DNA of 64,000 nucleotides. Source: G963664225 sp964538065. Lineage in GTDB: Bacteria > Verrucomicrobiota > Verrucomicrobiia > Limisphaerales > UBA1319. How positions within the stretch are numbered: position 1 is the first letter of the stretch; each line of letters starts with the position of its first letter. This document shows positions 34,372 through 42,799 of the stretch, in pieces. Location of the stretch: NCBI GenBank assembly GCA_964538065.1, contig CAZIDG010000012.1:1-64000 (forward strand), written 5' to 3'. The position numbers were made by a program, and so were the translations under genes. The notes under the pieces were generated by a model that saw only the letters and a program-made list of their open reading frames with translations, did no database searches and was not told where the DNA came from.

Positions 34372-36384
34372 TTATACCCCGGCTGCGAGATGCCCGTTGC
34401 CTTTTACCACGCTTTGACGCAACAGGTTGCGATAGGTGGCCAATGCAAGCAACGGCCATGTAATCCGGTACATGTCGTATTTGAGATAATATACCTTGGG
34501 GAAACCGGTGCCGGTGGTTTCAGCCTCGGTCCAATCGCCTTCGGGGTTCTGGGTTTTAATCAGGTACTCAATGCCTCTTTGAATGGACGGGCGGTTCAGG
34601 TCTTCAAAGGCACACAAACCCATGACGGCCCAGGCTGTTTGGGAGGCGGAACTGGGACCCTGGCCCTTGAAGACGGGGTCATCATAAGTATTACAGCGCT
34701 CACCCCAGCCGCCATCCTCGTGTTGAACACTCTCAAGCCAGGCTCGAGCCTTCAGAAGCCACTCTTCGTGCATGGACAAGCCCAGGGCACGCAACCCGCG
34801 CAGGACCTGCCAGGTGCCATAGATGTAATTGACACCCCAGCGGCCGTACCATGAACCGTCCGGTTCCTGGTGCGATTTAATGAAGGCCAGGGCATCCTGG
34901 ATCTGGGTGTTTTCCAACGGAAATTTTTCGTAGCCAAGCAATTCCAGGATGCGTGCGGTGATGTCGGCGCATTCAGGATCCAGCATGGCGTTGTGGTCGG
35001 CAAAGGGGACTTTTTCAAGGATGCCATTGGTGCAATCCTTGTCGAAGGCAGCCCACCCCCCATCCTTGCATTGGAAGGTGAGCGTCCAATCCAGGCCCCG
35101 GCGAAACGAGGCATCCCGGCGTGCCGGATCCGCGGTGGGGATTTTCCTCAATGCCAGCAGGACCATGGCGGTATCATCCACATCCGGATTCCACTTGTTG
35201 GCAAATTCGAAGGCCCATCCACTGGGTTCAACCTTGGCCGGGTTTTTGAACTGCCAGTCACCGCGAAAACGGATTTCCTTGTCGATCATCCAATCCGTGG
35301 CCTTGACCAGGGCGGGGTGATCGCTGGGAAGACCCGATTCATGGAGCGCGATGATGGTTATGGCCGTGTCCCAAACAGGCGAAAGACACGGTTCGATGCG
35401 AACCGTGTCGGGGGTTTCATGTTCGAGCTTTTTGAGTTCACGCTCGGCGCGCAGAACTTCTGGATGGTCATCGGGATACCCCAGGGCCTTGAGGGCAATG
35501 AGGGAGTTGAGCATGGCAGGAAATATGGCTGCCAGTCCATCCGTGCCTTCAAGCCGCTCGAGCATCCATTTCTCGCATTTCTTCAAGGAGGCTTTGCGGA
35601 AGGGGTGAATGCCAATCCTGGCCCACAACTCGGCAAATTTATGTACCTTGTCGAGCCCGAGGAAGAAATTGCGCCAGGTGAACATCTCGGGATCCGGAGG
35701 GAGCGCAAGATCGCGTTCGTGGAAGCCCTCGGGGTAGAGCTCATCCAGGGAGATGTTGGGCAGGGCGCGAGTGGGTTTGTAATGGTTGATGATGGCGAGA
35801 GGAACGAGCATGGAGCGACTCCAGGAGCTCATCTCGTTGAAATTCACATGGAACCATTTGCCGATGAGGATTACCTCGCTGGGGATGGTGGGCACGTAAT
35901 CCCAGGAATAGAGCCCGATCAAGGCAAGGTACAGTTTCGAGAAGGTGTTCATCCGGGGCACACCGCCAAGACTCAGGGCCACGCTGCGCGCCTTGAGCAT
36001 GCGTGGATCGGTCAGGGGCACGCCCGCCAGTTTCAAAGCCAGGTAGGCTTTGATGGTTGCATTCACATTGGCTGGGCCGCCATGGTAAATATTCCACCCG
36101 CCCTCGGGCAATTGCAGTGAAAAGATGTGATTCACCGCCTTGCGCTGCCAGACCGGATCCACCTTCCCATTCCAATGGTGGTAGGCGATCATGTCGGACA
36201 CGATCGTGGAATCCACCATGAGTTCGCCTACCCAATAACCTTCAGGCTTTTGCTCACGCAAAAGATAATCCTGGGTACGGACGATGGCGGCGTCCAACTT
36301 CGATGTGGCCTGCGGTGCGGCAACCTGCGCCTGTGGCGCGGACGGACCGCCCGTCCGGCTGGTCACAGAGATACTGCTCGACAT
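34372..36384 (-). CDS. shc: Squalene-hopene cyclase
   Basis: A 670-residue terpene cyclase that folds squalene into hopene/diplopterol at the membrane. The catalytic acid motif DVDDTA is present near residue 400, and QW repeats occur through the protein, for example QEPDGSWYGRWG, QLPEGGWNIY and QHEDGGWGE. N-terminal residues 1-28 are a variable Ser/Ala/Pro-rich extension. Length fits bacterial SHC (about 630-720). It forms a unit with hpnG downstream, marking hopanoid synthesis; upstream squalene-forming genes (hpnC, hpnD, hpnE) are not in this window. Confidence 0.96.
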   Translation of the reverse strand: MSSSISVTSRTGGPSAPQAQVAAPQATSKLDAAIVRTQDYLLREQKPEGYWVGELMVDSTIVSDMIAYHHWNGKVDPVWQRKAVNHIFSLQLPEGGWNIYHGGPANVNATIKAYLALKLAGVPLTDPRMLKARSVALSLGGVPRMNTFSKLYLALIGLYSWDYVPTIPSEVILIGKWFHVNFNEMSSWSRSMLVPLAIINHYKPTRALPNISLDELYPEGFHERDLALPPDPEMFTWRNFFLGLDKVHKFAELWARIGIHPFRKASLKKCEKWMLERLEGTDGLAAIFPAMLNSLIALKALGYPDDHPEVLRAERELKKLEHETPDTVRIEPCLSPVWDTAITIIALHESGLPSDHPALVKATDWMIDKEIRFRGDWQFKNPAKVEPSGWAFEFANKWNPDVDDTAMVLLALRKIPTADPARRDASFRRGLDWTLTFQCKDGGWAAFDKDCTNGILEKVPFADHNAMLDPECADITARILELLGYEKFPLENTQIQDALAFIKSHQEPDGSWYGRWGVNYIYGTWQVLRGLRALGLSMHEEWLLKARAWLESVQHEDGGWGERCNTYDDPVFKGQGPSSASQTAWAVMGLCAFEDLNRPSIQRGIEYLIKTQNPEGDWTEAETTGTGFPKVYYLKYDMYRITWPLLALATYRNLLRQSVVKGNGHLAAGV

Positions 36385-36767
36385 AACGCTTATACATTGG
36401 GCGCTTTAACGTCCTCTGTAAAGTAGATAGGGGGGCGGCGGTTCATATTGATGTGGCTGGCATTGGGGTTGCTTAAGAGAAAAGTCCACACACAAGTCCT
36501 TCCGCGTGGAAGGAGGCGGGTTTTGGTGGTGCAAACCGTGTGTCACCCCAAAACCCGCCCTAACTTTTTATCCTGGAACAGGTTTGGAGACCATCCGGAG
36601 GTGCGATATGGGACCCGGTTGCGGTACAAGCCCCTTGGTAATGTCTCATGGGTTCTGAAATTTGATGAAATATGGGGCATTCCGGGGTGCCAAAACGCAA
36701 GGCCGATGGGAAATAAATGCCCTGTATTCGTTCCTGGTGGGTAAGATTACGGTTCTGTAGTATCAGG
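36385..36767. other. Gene-free stretch between the shc promoter side and the next minus-strand gene
   Basis: About 380 bp. It must carry the shc promoter near its left end; TTTACA on the minus strand (36417-36422) is a possible -35 but no well-spaced -10 is evident. No protein-like ORF or RNA gene was recognised. Confidence 0.5.
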
Positions 36768-37913
36768 TTATACACCGCACACAGTCTCATGGCGTTGTTT
36801 CATGAAACCGGTGATAACCAGAAGATATCCCAACAGGGCCAGCAAGATGCCGATGCTCACGAAACGCAGATTTCCTGCAAACAGGTAAATCGTGACAAAG
36901 GCACCCATCCCCAGCAGCACGATGGATATATTCCACTGGGTTCGCCGATTCATATGGGTGGCCAGGTGTGGCAGAGCGATTGCGCCTGCTGCCAACAGAA
37001 GTACCAGCCAGCCAAGGCCATGATGAATATCGCCACCATGGATTTGAAGCGATTCCGGAACCATGTTGAAGTCAGGGGATACCTTGGGAATGCCTGAGGA
37101 CTCAGGCATCATGCTTTGTGTTTGTTGGATCAACTGATTCATTTCCAGACGTGGATTCACACTGAACCAAGGCAGAAAGAAGGAGAGTAATAAGAGGGTG
37201 CCGCCTGCCAGGATCATTTTTTGAGCATGGTTTAACGCAGAAGCCCATCCGGAGTGTTGCGTGGTTTGTTTCACGCTCTCGCCCAAGGCGTTGAGAAGGT
37301 CCGCGCTTTCAGAAGCCGTGATTTTGCCAGATTCGAGGAGTTGAAAAATCTTTTCCCGTTCCACAGATAAATCTCCGGCTGGTCCAGGGGTGTGAGCGTT
37401 TTCGGTGGAAGGGGATTGTGAAACCAGGTTGAACAGGGGATAGGCGACTAACAGCCCGATGGTGAGCACGAGAACGCCCCAGAACGAATAGTCAAATCCA
37501 AGCCATGCACAACAGGCTATGCCGAGCGAACAAATCAGATTACCCCCTCGCAGCCAGGCACGAATGCCGTCTTGGTTGGGCGCCTTTTCCTCCGGCGACA
37601 ATTCCCCGCAGATCCATTTCAGATACAGTTTGAAGAGAAACGGGACCAGGAAAAAACCCAGCAGGATGCGGCTTGTCATCAATTGAACCTGCAATAATTC
37701 ATGGCCCCTCTGCCCATGCGCCATGTACCGGTCGAACCCATGGACGCCCATGCCAATGCCCATCAGCACCGCGATGCCCCAAGCCAGGAAGGCCATTTTG
37801 GCATGGGGTCGCAGATAGCGGGTGAAAGAAAGGATGCTCAATCCGACCAATACGGCGGCCAGGATCAGCGCCGCTCCAACCAGAGCAAAACGCGTATAGT
37901 GAACTTGTTCCAT
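36768..37913 (-). CDS. Polytopic membrane protein with an internal SHOCT-like segment
   Basis: A 381-residue protein, not recognised as a named family. About nine hydrophobic helices are visible (near 8-28, 39-58, 78-98, 124-141, 143-163, 236-254, 302-322, 330-350 and 352-375). Between the fifth and sixth helix lies a soluble segment IFQLLESGKITASESADLL (about 190-208), which resembles SHOCT/YvlB N-terminal-type short domains. The upstream gene (DUF2089) ends with a very similar segment. The two genes are 3 bp apart and almost surely co-transcribed, so the shared segment may let the proteins interact. Function is unknown. Confidence 0.75.
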   Translation of the reverse strand: MEQVHYTRFALVGAALILAAVLVGLSILSFTRYLRPHAKMAFLAWGIAVLMGIGMGVHGFDRYMAHGQRGHELLQVQLMTSRILLGFFLVPFLFKLYLKWICGELSPEEKAPNQDGIRAWLRGGNLICSLGIACCAWLGFDYSFWGVLVLTIGLLVAYPLFNLVSQSPSTENAHTPGPAGDLSVEREKIFQLLESGKITASESADLLNALGESVKQTTQHSGWASALNHAQKMILAGGTLLLLSFFLPWFSVNPRLEMNQLIQQTQSMMPESSGIPKVSPDFNMVPESLQIHGGDIHHGLGWLVLLLAAGAIALPHLATHMNRRTQWNISIVLLGMGAFVTIYLFAGNLRFVSIGILLALLGYLLVITGFMKQRHETVCGV

Positions 37914-37916
37914 AAG

Positions 37917-38291
37917 TCAGTGTCCTTTCAATAATTGAGTGGCTTCCGCCACCGAGATTTCACCGCGTTCGAGTTGTTCGAGGATCTGAGTGCGTGAAAG
38001 GGGCGAGCTTTGGTGACCCAGGAGCTGATTCACCAAGTCCAGACGTTTACAGACCGTGGGATAGGATATGCCCAACTCCTTCTCCACGTCGCGAATGCTT
38101 CCGCGGCATCGCAAGAAAATAAGGACAAATTCCTGCAAATCGGGTGGCAAACGAAAAAAGGAGGGAATGGGCAGGACGGAATCGATCTGCGTGTTGCATC
38201 CCTTGCACGAAAGCCGGCTGATGGCCAATTCATCACCGCAGAAAGGGCATCGACTGATCAGCTTTTTCCCATCTGAACCCTTGTCGCTCAT
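37917..38291 (-). CDS. DUF2089-family zinc-ribbon regulator-like protein
   Basis: About 124 residues from the chosen ATG. The N-terminal zinc ribbon is CPFCGDELAISRLSCKGC; next comes a helix-turn-helix-like part (VEKELGISYPTVCKRLDLV) and a C-terminal SHOCT-like segment ILEQLERGEISVAEATQLL. This is the DUF2089 (COG3877) layout, presumed to be DNA-binding. An in-frame ATG at 38336 would add 15 AT-rich hydrophobic residues not typical of the family, so I prefer 38291. It is translationally close (3 bp) to the membrane protein that shares its C-terminal motif, so the pair could be a membrane-linked regulator. Target genes are unknown. Confidence 0.82.
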   Translation of the reverse strand: MSDKGSDGKKLISRCPFCGDELAISRLSCKGCNTQIDSVLPIPSFFRLPPDLQEFVLIFLRCRGSIRDVEKELGISYPTVCKRLDLVNQLLGHQSSPLSRTQILEQLERGEISVAEATQLLKGH

Positions 38292-38429
38292 TGAATATAT
38301 CAATATATAACTTAAAATTTTTAAGCATTCAATCAAAATAATGAATTATCCTGCATGAACCCTCCAACTTGGTTGGGTGGGTTGAAGGGGGAAAAGAACA
38401 AGAAGGCAGTGGGGAGCAAGGTGTTGATA

Positions 38430-38467
38430 AAGCAAAACACCCTGCGTCCCCAATGGAACGCAGGGTG
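38430..38467 (-). terminator. Rho-independent terminator after the second Gfo/Idh/MocA gene
   Basis: A 10-bp perfect stem CACCCTGCGT/ACGCAGGGTG (38438-38447 with 38458-38467), followed on the minus strand by TTTTGCTTT. It is about 23 bp after the stop codon of the gene at 38491-39735. Confidence 0.88.
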
Positions 38468-38490
38468 GAGGGAAGAAAAGCTCGGATTCT

Positions 38491-39735
38491 TTAGAATTTG
38501 AATTGAGGTATCTTGAGCAATTCGCCGCCTTTGAGGGCGGACTGATGGGCGACAATGCCTGAGACAGTCAGGTTGAGGGCCACGGCGATGTTGACCAGCG
38601 GTTTGCGGTTTTGCAGAACGGCGGTGACAAATTCGTTCATGAGGTAGCCATGCGAGCCACCGTGTCCTCCCTCTGGAACGCTGGGAGGCAGAGGGGGGCG
38701 TTTGATGTTGGAACGGATGGGTTGAAGGCCTTCGAAAGATTGGTTGTAGGCGCCTTTTTGCGAGCGGATGCGACCCATTTCCCCGCCAAAGCCAGGGGTA
38801 TCCCAACTGACGGCCATGCGCGCCATGCCACCTTCGTTGGTGCGGAAGAGGGCAATCTCAGTCGCAAAGGTGTTTTTGTACCGGTTGTTGGCGGCCTGAA
38901 ATTGGGAGATGTTGCTGGGCAATCCCATGCAGGAGACTTCCAGGAAGCTGCCGCTGGTGATGCAAACGTAATAGCCATTTGAATGGGTGGGATACCATTG
39001 AGGCGGCAGGCCAACACGCCAATCCTTATAGGAGGGGATGGGTTCCTGCATGTAGTGGTAATACTCACCTTCGGCATAGATGATCTTGCCCAGTTCGCCG
39101 GCATTGTAGAGCTGGCGCATGGCATGGACATCTTCATGGAAGCAGGAGGTTTCGAACATCATGTAGGTCAGCCCGGAGGACTTGACCGTATCGTAGAGTT
39201 GATGGGCGTCCTTGAGGGAGCCAAAGACGGCGGGGACCGCGCAGGCGACGTGCTTTCCATGCTTCAGGGCAGCGATGCAATGCCGGGCATGGCTGGGAGC
39301 ATCGGTGGCGATAAACACCGCCTCAATGCTGTCATCCTTAATGAGTTCTTCCAGAGAAGGGTAGGTCTTGGAACAGTGGCAGACCTTGGCCAGTTCGGCG
39401 CAGCGTTCGGGAATTAAATCGCTTACAGCGACCACTTCGACATTGGGATGGTTTTGGAATCCGAACTCGGCTCCGAATTTGCAGACCCCATAGCCGATGA
39501 TGCCCACTCGGATTTTGCGGTCCGATACGGGCTGCCAGCCTTTGGATTTGTCGGCCGCCTCGGCTTTGCGCTCAAAACCTTGAATGGTTTTTTCCTCTGC
39601 ACCGACGGTGCTGTCGAGCCCGAGGGCGAAGGCGCCAAGGCCTGCAGCCTGGAGGAACGAACGACGCGTCAAGGAGGATGACATGGCATCGCGATGGGGG
39701 CGATCCATGGGATGATTATTATTTGAAAATGTCAT
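38491..39735 (-). CDS. Tat-exported Gfo/Idh/MocA family oxidoreductase
   Basis: A 414-residue predicted NAD(P)-dependent oxidoreductase. The twin-arginine signal is LTRRSFLQAAGLGAFALGL; the in-frame ATG just before it (39684, MSSSLTRR) gives a normal-length signal and may be the true start, with the 39735 ATG adding 17 residues. The Rossmann motif is RVGIIGYGVCKFG, followed by VVAVSDL. The lysine of the usual EKP motif is replaced: the equivalent segment reads HVACAVPAVFG, so the catalytic role may differ from classic members. It has its own terminator. Substrate unknown. Confidence 0.88.
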   Translation of the reverse strand: MTFSNNNHPMDRPHRDAMSSSLTRRSFLQAAGLGAFALGLDSTVGAEEKTIQGFERKAEAADKSKGWQPVSDRKIRVGIIGYGVCKFGAEFGFQNHPNVEVVAVSDLIPERCAELAKVCHCSKTYPSLEELIKDDSIEAVFIATDAPSHARHCIAALKHGKHVACAVPAVFGSLKDAHQLYDTVKSSGLTYMMFETSCFHEDVHAMRQLYNAGELGKIIYAEGEYYHYMQEPIPSYKDWRVGLPPQWYPTHSNGYYVCITSGSFLEVSCMGLPSNISQFQAANNRYKNTFATEIALFRTNEGGMARMAVSWDTPGFGGEMGRIRSQKGAYNQSFEGLQPIRSNIKRPPLPPSVPEGGHGGSHGYLMNEFVTAVLQNRKPLVNIAVALNLTVSGIVAHQSALKGGELLKIPQFKF

Positions 39736-39814
39736 ATGTATGCGCAGACCCTAAATCAATGGTTCATTGTGTCAAACTGTTTGCATGGACCAGTGCGGTG
39801 TGTATGGTTGCGGA

Positions 39815-42552
39815 TCATGGGCGCACCCAGGAGACAACATACCGGTTGGGCTGGAGGTATTTGGCAGCCACCGCGCGGACTTGATCCGGAGTGACAGCTT
39901 CGAACAGCGCGTCCTCCTCGTCGGCGTGGTTGTAACCAAGGCCATAGAGCTCATCAAGGGCACAGGTCATGGCGTGGGAGCCGAGGTCCTGGCGGGCGAT
40001 TTTTTTCTGGCCGATGATTTTGGCCTTGGCACGCTGGAGCTCCTCCGGAGCCAGGCCGTCCTTGGCCAGCAGAGCGGCTTCGTTGAGCAATTCCTTTTCC
40101 ACCTGGGCAGATTGTTCAGGGGCGGTGCCAGCATAGAAGGCAAAGAAACCGGGGGCGAGCCCCATGAAATTCTGGGCGCCGACGTAGTAGGCCAGCCCGA
40201 GTTTCTCCCGAATGCGAAGGAACAGGCGGGACCCGAGGTCGCTGCACCCTTCCTGGATGAGTTCGAGCGCGTAGCGGTCGGGATTGTGGAGGTTGACGCC
40301 CGGGAATCCTATCACCACAACAGCTTGTTTTTTATCAACCTTCTCCTCGACGTGTTCACATCCTGACAATGTGCGGTGGGTGCAAGCTTTGGGGATGCTG
40401 GCGGGACGGGTCCATGAGGCAAATGTTTGGCGCACGGTATTGATGGTTCTGGCGGGATCCACGTCACCAAAGATGGCCAATACACAATTATTGGGCGCGA
40501 TCAGGCTGCGGTGCATGGTGCGAAGGTCGTCCTCATGGATTCCGGCGAGCGAGGTCTCGGTGCCATTCATGTCCACGCCATAACCGCAGGGGCCGAACAT
40601 GGCCCCGCGCATGGTGCGCATGGCCGTGTAGAGCAGTTGATCCTTAAGGGCCTTAAGACTGGCCAATTGCATCTGACGCTCGAGTTCGAGCTCTTGAGCG
40701 GGCCAGACAGAGTTGAGCGTGACGTCAGCCAGGAGACCCAGTCCAGCCTGGAAGTCGCTGCTAAGGACTTCGACATTAAGGCCCAGGCTGTTATTGCCGC
40801 TATAACTATCGATGTTGCCCCCGAGGCTTTCGATTTCCGTGGCGATTTGTTCACTGGTGCGTGAGGTGGTGCCTTTTAGGAGCATTTTGGCCAGCAGCAG
40901 GGTGAGGCCGCTTTTATCCGCAGGTTCCGCGAGAAGTCCACCCTGGAAGACAGCCCGAAAATCGACAAAGGGGAGCCGATGGTTTTCCTTGATCAGGACC
41001 GTGAGCCCATTCTCCAATTGCACCCTCTGGATGGGATGGGAGACGGTGGTGTCAGTCACGGCAACGGCGTGGGAGACGGAACCGTTGGGCGCCAGGGCGT
41101 AATGGGTGCGGTTGTTGGTGGTAAGGTAATGTTGGGCAACTCGTTGCAGATCAGCCGGTGTGATCCGTTTGACGGCAGCGAGATAGCGTTCGGAAAAATT
41201 CAAGTCGCCGGCAGCCATCCAGCACGACCCCAGGTCCTGAGCCTGGCCTCTCATGGTTTTGAGGGAGCCAAGGGTGGAGGCGGTGAATTGCTTGACCGCT
41301 TTGGTCAACTCCGCAGCGGTGACCGGCTGGTCCTTCATGCGATCGACTTCAGCGAGCATGGCTGCGTGAGCCGCACTGTAATGGATGGGGTCAAGCACGG
41401 CGCTCATACCCAGAAGTCCCTGGCCGCCCGGACTGTACGTCCAGGCATCCACCGAATGGACCAAACCGGCCTTCTCGCGCACCTGCTGGAAAAGACGCGA
41501 GCTGCGGCCTGTGCCCAGGAGAGTTGCCAGGACATCGAGAATCGGCACGTCCGGGTGGCGAATATCTGGTATATGCCAGCTAAAATGCATGTGCGTCANN
41601 NNNNNNNNNNNNNNNNNNNNNNNNNNNNNNNNNNNNNNNNNNNNNNNNNNNNNNNNNNNNNNNNNNNNNNNNNNNNNNNNNNNNNNNNNNNNNNNNNNGG
41701 CACGTCCGGGTGGCGAATATCTGGTATATGCCAGCTAAAATGCATGTGCGTCATCTCGACGGCCGCTTCTTCGACGATCTCTCGCGATGCCAATTGACGG
41801 GGTTCCTCCGGCAAATAGGCAGGGGGAAGGGGCCGGGTGCGTGAAGCAGCAAATGCTTCTCGGATCTGGGCCTCGACGGCATCGGCGGAGATGTCGCCTG
41901 CAATGACGAAGAACAGGTTGTTGGGGGCGTACTTCTCGTGGTAATAGGCGAGGATGTCCTTGCGCTGGAGGTCGTTGAAAATGGCCGGATAACCGATGAC
42001 GGTATAGCGATACGGGCTGCGCGTGTAGGCGGTTTCGAAAAGGCGCCTGCTGGAGCGCCGGGATGGATCATCCGTGTTCATGTCCATCTCCCGCAGGATG
42101 ACCTGTTTTTCCTTTTCAAGTTCGTCCTCAGGGAGCGTCGCATGCTGGCTGATATCGCAGAGAATGTCGATGGCGGTGCGCGCGCCGGTATTGGGGACAT
42201 TGATGTAATACACGGTGCGATCAAACGAGGTGTAGGCGTTCATGTAGCCGCCGGCATCCTGGATCTCCTGGTCAATGCGTGAGGGGCCGCGCGTGGTGGT
42301 GCCCTTGAAGAGCATGTGCTCCAGGACATGTGAGAGGCCAGCCCCGAGCCAGGGACCTTCGTGGATGCTTCCTGACATGCACCAGACCTGGGCGGAGACA
42401 ACCGGCGCGCTGTGGTCCTCCTTCAGGATCACGGTCAGACCGTTGTCGAGTGTGGTAAGGCGGACTCCGGCAGGTATGGCTGGAATTTCCACATTCCCGG
42501 TTTTTTGGGTGGCGGACAATCCACTGGCAAGCTGCTTATTCATGGTATCCAT
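39815..42552 (-). CDS. M16 (pitrilysin/insulinase) family zinc peptidase, full length across an assembly gap
   Basis: The gene is interrupted only by an artefact (see 41544-41753). Removing 155 bases (100 N plus one 55-bp duplicate) restores one frame of about 860 residues. The first half has the inverted zinc motif H-x-x-E-H (HVLEH, near residue 70) with a downstream glutamate in EKEKQVILREM; the second half is a second M16 unit starting near VSHPIQRVQLENGLTVLIKE without the zinc motif, as in fused two-part M16 proteins. Such enzymes degrade peptides, often signal or transit peptides. No signal peptide follows the chosen ATG at 42552; the longest frame starts at 42651 but its first 33 residues look non-native. 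The gene is divergent from the polysaccharide locus. Confidence 0.9.
41544..41753. repeat. Direct 55-bp duplicate flanking the N gap (scaffolding artefact)
   Basis: Bases 41544-41598 and 41699-41753 are identical. A 55-bp identical end on two contigs equals a common assembler k-mer size, so the two contigs actually overlap. Collapsing them joins the two halves of the M16 gene in frame (155 is 2 modulo 3, the shift needed). Confidence 0.95.
41599..41698. other. Assembly gap, 100 N
   Basis: Exactly 100 unknown bases, a conventional placeholder length. No sequence appears to be missing, because the flanks overlap by 55 bp. Confidence 0.97.
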
Positions 42553-42730
42553 GTATCGAGAGGAGTACGCTGGCACGGTCCCGCGGCATGCGCAAGCCAC
42601 AATTGATCCGGCACGGGGCACAGTCGATGGCTGGCGACGGCATGAGGGCATCTTCGAGAAGAGGGGGAGGATTGGGGGGGTGGAACGGTGGGAAAATGAT
42701 ATCCAAAGTAATTGGGATGGTTCCTTGAAT

Positions 42731-42760
42731 TTAATCCGAATCGCCTTATATTGTTATAAT
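42731..42760 (+). promoter_or_regulatory. Possible promoter of the polysaccharide locus
   Basis: A perfect TATAAT (42755-42760) lies 39 bp before the BY-kinase ATG. A weak -35 match, TTAATC (42731-42736), is 18 bp upstream of it. The surrounding AT-rich patch stands out from its GC-rich neighbours. Confidence 0.4.
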
Positions 42761-42799
42761 AGCGGTTTATAAGGAATATTCGATCATCTGACCACGGGC

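Noticed and set aside
39815..42651. M16 peptidase as a broken or frameshifted pseudogene
   Set aside because: The apparent break is the N gap with duplicated contig ends; collapsing it restores the frame.
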